Below, piece by piece: positions 5,376-7,299 of a stretch of DNA of 7,299 nt (its first letter is position 1; the number at the start of each line of letters is the position of its first letter). The DNA comes from CAKRJP01 sp963634745. Its GTDB lineage: Bacteria > Bacillota > Clostridia > Lachnospirales > Lachnospiraceae. The translations under genes and the position numbers were made by a program. The notes under the pieces were generated by a model. That model worked only from the letters and a program-made list of their open reading frames with translations, had not been told where the DNA came from and did no database searches. Location of the stretch: the NCBI GenBank assembly GCA_963634745.1, contig CAVHCX010000041.1:1-7299 (forward strand). The letters run 5' to 3'.

Positions 5376-5993
5376 ATGAGGCATAAGGATCCGGAATTAA
5401 TGGATAGAATTCAGAATTATATCAGTGATTACTACCTGCAGAATGCAGGTGCCATGCCTTCCACCACCCAGATTGCCAAGGCAGTAGGCGTTGTACGGAG
5501 TACAGCCTATAATTATCTGGTGGCTATGGATGAAAGAGGCATGATCCGGTATCAGGATGGCCAGGTTTCCTATGATGATCTGGACAAGATCATGGTGGAT
5601 CATGAGCTTGTAGATGCAGTGGGATCCATTGCATGTGGCAGCCCGGCACTGGAAGAGGAGAATCTTCTGTACCGTACAGCGCTTCCTACAGCAATCTTTG
5701 GCAAGGGACCATTTTTCATCCTGAAGGCCAAGGGTGATTCCATGGAGGATGCCGGTATTGAAGCAGGAGATACCCTGGTCATTCGTAAGGATGCTGCACC
5801 CAAAGTTGGCGATATTATCGTTGCCCTGGATGAAAATCAGCAGAATACCTTAAAGCGTTATGGCGGCATTGATAAGAAGAGCCACAAGGCAGTTCTGGAA
5901 TATATGAATGAAGCTGTCTACGGAGATAAAAAGATCCTGGTAAATGAACTTGTATGCCAGGGCGTCTTAAGTCATGTCATCAAAGAGATGTAG
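5376..5993 (+). CDS. LexA/UmuD-like self-cleaving transcriptional repressor (S24 family)
   Basis: The start is ATG 5376, preceded by AGAGAGG at 5361-5367; the ATG at 5247 would place coding sequence over the terminator and promoter. The 205-residue product has an N-terminal winged helix-turn-helix (about 7-60, with PSTTQIAKAVGVVRSTAYNY) and a C-terminal S24 peptidase domain. The cleavage site is C87-G88 in SIACGSP, the catalytic serine is S122 in KGDSMEDAGI, and the catalytic lysine is K160 in NTLKRY; the 38-residue Ser-Lys distance fits LexA (37). In this family RecA filaments formed on damaged DNA trigger self-cleavage and derepression. The Cys-Gly bond recalls UmuD, whereas classical LexA has Ala-Gly. 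It is the first gene of an operon with the three small genes that follow. It may be a second, operon-specific LexA and not the global one. Confidence 0.9.
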   Translation: MRHKDPELMDRIQNYISDYYLQNAGAMPSTTQIAKAVGVVRSTAYNYLVAMDERGMIRYQDGQVSYDDLDKIMVDHELVDAVGSIACGSPALEEENLLYRTALPTAIFGKGPFFILKAKGDSMEDAGIEAGDTLVIRKDAAPKVGDIIVALDENQQNTLKRYGGIDKKSHKAVLEYMNEAVYGDKKILVNELVCQGVLSHVIKEM

Positions 5994-6017
5994 ATTTTAA
6001 AGATTGTGTCGATATTG

Positions 6018-6035
6018 CTGCAGCTTTAGCTGCAG
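6018..6035 (+). other. Short hairpin between the repressor gene and the 82-residue gene
   Basis: CTGCAGC (6018-6024) and GCTGCAG (6029-6035) form a perfect 7-bp stem with loop TTTA. No T run follows, so it is not an intrinsic terminator by itself. It lies nine bases upstream of the AAGGAG (6045-6050) of the next gene. It could affect mRNA stability or translation, or mark where a gene was lost. Confidence 0.45.
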
Positions 6036-6060
6036 ACATAAGACAAGGAGATTGATATGA

Positions 6061-6309
6061 ATGGACAGGATGTTTGTAGCTGTCAGATGTGAATGCTATG
6101 AAGATGGAACTGTTCTGCCGTTGGGATTAAAGCTGCCCGACGGTCGTTTCTGGAAAATTACCAGAACCCTCCACGTCAGCGAAGCAGTTGACGGTGAATA
6201 TGAAGGAATTCGCTACACGGTATTAATCGGTAGTGCGGAAAAATACATATACCGGTCAGGCTCATCATGGTACATCGAGCCGACCAAAGTGGAGGTGGAC
6301 ACATCTTGA
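6061..6309 (+). CDS. Conserved 82-residue small protein of a LexA/ImmA-type operon
   Basis: The product starts MDRMFVAVRCECYEDG and continues LPLGLKLPDGRFWKITRTLHVSEA, then a beta-rich segment (YEGIRYTVLIGSAEKYIYRS) and WYIEPTKVEV. I recognise the pattern as a small conserved protein of unknown function found in Lachnospiraceae next to LexA-like repressors and ImmA/IrrE peptidases. It is probably cytosolic, all-beta, with no signal peptide or membrane segment. The ATG at 6061 is chosen because AGGAG (6046-6050) is 10 bases away; the ATG at 6070 would match the usual MFVAV start but is 19 bases from it. The ATG at 6057 is out of frame and stops after 11 codons. Its TGA overlaps the TTG start of the next gene by three bases. 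Confidence 0.7.
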   Translation: MDRMFVAVRCECYEDGTVLPLGLKLPDGRFWKITRTLHVSEAVDGEYEGIRYTVLIGSAEKYIYRSGSSWYIEPTKVEVDTS

Positions 6310-6719
6310 AAAAATGTATTCCGAACAGGGAGATTGACGAACTCGGAGAAGGGCTTGTCATGACCTATGTTAGAAAAACAGGAATGAAGATGCTTCCCAA
6401 GTGTGTGGACATAGAGGGACTGGCTGATTCATTAGGACTGAAAGTTATTTATGAAGAGTTTGCAGAGGATGATTATGACAAAATCGGCTTCCTCTCAAAC
6501 GGCACAACACCGCTGAAGATAAAACGGGGAAACAGGCTTCCGGTTTACGGAGACAGCGTACTGGCTTCGGAAGACCGGACTAAAATAAATAAAATGGCAG
6601 CACAGATCGGAGTGTCTTTCACGGCACTCATGATCCGACTTAAGACATTTCAGATGCTGGATTACCATCCTGTATATGAATATATCGAAGCGAACATGAT
6701 GAAGGGAGTGGAGATGTAA
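6306..6719 (+). CDS. ImmA/IrrE-family protein with the HExxH catalytic core deleted
   Basis: The start is taken as TTG 6306: GGAGG at 6291-6295 is 10 bases upstream, and TTGA overlaps the previous stop. The product has 137 residues. Residues 1-75 match the N-terminus of ImmA/IrrE-type proteases of these operons (VDIEGLADSLGLKVIYEEFA, then DDYDKIGFLSNGTTPLKIKR), and residues 78-120 match their C-terminus (LPVYGDSVLASEDR, then KMAAQIGVSFTALMIRLKTF). The middle, which should hold the strand, the R-F-x-x-A-H-E-x-x-H zinc motif and the following helices, is missing. From memory full-length members are about 230-250 residues, so about 100 are lost, cleanly in frame near residue 76 (about 6531-6536). 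With no zinc ligands it cannot be a protease. It may still bind partners, or may simply be a decaying gene. The next start overlaps its stop by one base. Confidence 0.75.
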   Translation: MKKCIPNREIDELGEGLVMTYVRKTGMKMLPKCVDIEGLADSLGLKVIYEEFAEDDYDKIGFLSNGTTPLKIKRGNRLPVYGDSVLASEDRTKINKMAAQIGVSFTALMIRLKTFQMLDYHPVYEYIEANMMKGVEM

Positions 6720-7018
6720 TGGCAGCGATGGAGGCACTGAAATTCAACCCAAGATTTCCGACACCATCCCCGGAAGTGCAGAGAATGATTCTCATATCAT
6801 TTCAGGAAGCCGAAGAAAAAGGCTCCAGAGATATGAGATGCCCTGTATGCGGGTTCAAGGTGACGGATGTACCGCTGACACAGACCGAACCGGTTTATGT
6901 CAGATGTGGTAAGTGCAAATTTGCGGGGGCTCTCAGTCCGGCATATTTCCGGCGTATGAAGAGATACGCGGAAGGGCTTTCCGGATATATGGGATCTGCA
7001 TTTCGCACGAAAAGATAA
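6719..7018 (+). CDS. Small zinc-ribbon protein, last gene of the LexA-like operon
   Basis: The 99-residue product has a treble-cysteine-pair layout: CPVC at 41-44 and CGKC at 63-66, the 19-residue-spaced pairs of a zinc ribbon. An N-terminal helix (SPEVQRMILISFQEAEEKG) precedes it and a basic C-terminus (AYFRRMKRYAEG through AFRTKR) follows, suggesting nucleic acid binding. ATG 6719 overlaps the preceding TAA (6717-6719), with GGAG about ten bases upstream, so it is coupled to the ImmA-like gene. Its function is unknown; it is a typical companion of that gene in related operons. An alternative start at 6728 is possible but leaves a poorer ribosome binding site. Confidence 0.72.
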   Translation: MAAMEALKFNPRFPTPSPEVQRMILISFQEAEEKGSRDMRCPVCGFKVTDVPLTQTEPVYVRCGKCKFAGALSPAYFRRMKRYAEGLSGYMGSAFRTKR

Positions 7019-7024
7019 AACTGA

Positions 7025-7123
7025 ATAAGGAACCAGAACAACAACGAACTTTTAATCGAGCAAGCGGAGCCGGTCATTGATCGGATAATCTACCAAGCGC
7101 CGTACGAAGCGAGTCTGTCGTAA
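7025..7123 (+). pseudogene. Start-less open frame, probable remnant of a gene N-terminus
   Basis: After TGA 7022-7024 the frame is open for 32 codons to TAA 7121-7123. It reads NNELLIEQAEPVIDRIIYQA, which looks like a genuine helical N-terminus, then PYEASLS. There is no ATG, GTG or TTG in frame, although GGA at 7029-7031 sits where a ribosome binding site would be expected. It may be the beginning of a gene whose start was lost and which is cut off by the hairpin element at 7095. No family is assigned. Confidence 0.3.
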
Positions 7124-7172
7124 GAGGATAAGTATATCCTTTTATGATGACTTGATTCTACGGCGCTTTTTT
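7095..7172 (+). terminator. Very long imperfect hairpin ending in a T run, probable terminator of the LexA-like operon
   Basis: AAGCGCCGTA (7095-7104) pairs perfectly with TACGGCGCTT (7159-7168). Inside it, 7106-7115 pairs with 7149-7158 with one mismatch, and 7118-7130 pairs with 7135-7147 with only wobbles as imperfections, closing on loop AGTA (7131-7134). That is about 32 pairs in 74 bases, followed by TTTT. It would terminate transcription from the left. Its length is well beyond an ordinary terminator, so it may be a mobile fold-back or regulatory RNA element. Confidence 0.7.
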
Positions 7173-7240
7173 ATTGCAAAATATGCGAAGTCATGCGTAT
7201 TGCAATAAAAACAATCCCCGCTTGTTTCGCACGCTGCCAT
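7142..7240 (-). CDS. Possible 32-residue cysteine-containing peptide
   Basis: On the minus strand ATG 7240-7238 overlaps the stop of the gene entering from the right (TAATG) and opens 32 residues to TAA 7144-7142. The start MAACETSGDCFYCNTHDF has a C-x5-C-x2-C pattern and the end is basic (KKRRRIKSS). Short cysteine-bearing frames like this follow genes in some Clostridia mobile elements, but both hairpins of this region lie in the frame, and no ribosome binding site is seen. It is offered as a weak candidate. Confidence 0.25.
   Translation of the reverse strand: MAACETSGDCFYCNTHDFAYFAIKKRRRIKSS
7168..7211. repeat. 12-bp perfect inverted repeat next to the long hairpin
   Basis: TTTTTATTGCAA (7168-7179) and TTGCAATAAAAA (7200-7211) are perfect complements around a 20-base loop. 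The right arm plus upstream A run could serve as a terminator for minus-strand transcription entering from the right edge. The pentamer ATGCG occurs twice in the loop (7183-7187, 7193-7197). Confidence 0.6.
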
Positions 7241-7299
7241 TAGTCTGCATCAGATGCTTCGTACGACCTTGAAAGAAAGTCCTTTTCCGGCTTGCCGCT
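7240..7299 (-). CDS. 3' end of an unidentified minus-strand gene (partial)
   Basis: Reading leftward from the window edge, 19 residues (SGKPEKDFLSRSYEASDAD) precede TAA at 7242-7240. The segment is protein-like and an overlap TAATG follows, but it is too short to identify. It would converge on the LexA-like operon, with the hairpins at 7095-7211 lying between them as shared terminators, which supports a real gene end here. Confidence 0.35.
   Translation of the reverse strand, partial: SGKPEKDFLSRSYEASDAD

Noticed and set aside
5270..5376. Canonical Bacillus-type LexA box upstream of the LexA-like gene
   Set aside because: No GAAC-N4-GTTC or close variant is present in the promoter or leader.
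6267..6305. Upstream ATG 6267 as the start of the ImmA-like gene
   Set aside because: It overlaps the 82-residue gene by 43 bases, lacks a ribosome binding site and adds non-family residues; TTG 6306 follows GGAGG and overlaps the previous stop as TTGA.
7095..7168. Integron attC site
   Set aside because: The long hairpin suggested it, but no RYYYAAC / GTTRRRY core sites lie at its ends, and there is no gene-cassette arrangement.
1..7299. CRISPR array, tRNA, rRNA, transposase or integrase
   Set aside because: No regularly spaced repeats, no cloverleaf or rRNA sequence, and no recombinase-type protein frame were seen on either strand.

Overview
The window looks like accessory DNA from a low-to-mid GC Gram-positive anaerobe, most likely a Clostridia/Lachnospiraceae gut bacterium. 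The reasons are the AGGAG ribosome binding sites, the AT-rich codon use, sigma-A type promoters (TTGCAT-17-TATATT and TTGATT-17-TAAAAT), many TAATG/TTGA start-stop overlaps, and several protein families I know mainly from that group. The assignment rests on recognition, not on a search.

Layout. Positions 1-422 hold the 3' end of an unidentified gene, then debris: a frameshifted, truncated N-terminus of a carbon-nitrogen hydrolase and a short lysine/glutamate-rich open frame whose stop overlaps the next start. Positions 422-1837 encode a 471-residue protein that joins an AlkZ-related domain, a sigma-region-4-like helix-turn-helix and an alpha-CTD/helix-hairpin-helix-like tail. It is followed by an in-frame but untranslatable-looking gene remnant (1838-1993). 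Positions 2026-3173 are a tight two-gene unit: a flavin-binding pyridoxamine-phosphate-oxidase-like protein and an HD-domain phosphohydrolase. Positions 3311-5084 are a self-contained AbiE-like cassette: promoter with flanking inverted repeats, a winged-helix antitoxin/autorepressor candidate, and an overlapping nucleotidyltransferase toxin candidate. The cassette lies between the 3' end of the HD gene and a second, diverged copy of that same 3' end (5180-5226). This suggests insertion, or loss of a paralogue, at this spot. A strong terminator (5243-5274) closes the segment.

Positions 5292-7018 form an SOS/peptidase-type operon: promoter, a LexA/UmuD-like self-cleaving repressor, an 82-residue conserved small protein, an ImmA/IrrE-family protein that has lost its HExxH core, and a four-cysteine zinc-ribbon protein. 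The last three overlap by 1-4 bases and are probably translationally coupled. Operons like this often carry a UmuC-type polymerase after the repressor; none is present here, and only a short hairpin lies in that position.

The right edge (7019-7299) holds a start-less open frame, a very long imperfect hairpin ending in a T run, a second 12-bp inverted repeat, and on the minus strand the 3' end of an unidentified gene overlapping a possible 32-residue cysteine-containing peptide.

Overall the window reads as a patchwork of defence and stress-response modules (toxin-antitoxin candidate, SOS-like repressor, possible alkylation-related protein) separated by relics of older genes. No complete transposase, integrase, tRNA, rRNA or CRISPR array is visible.
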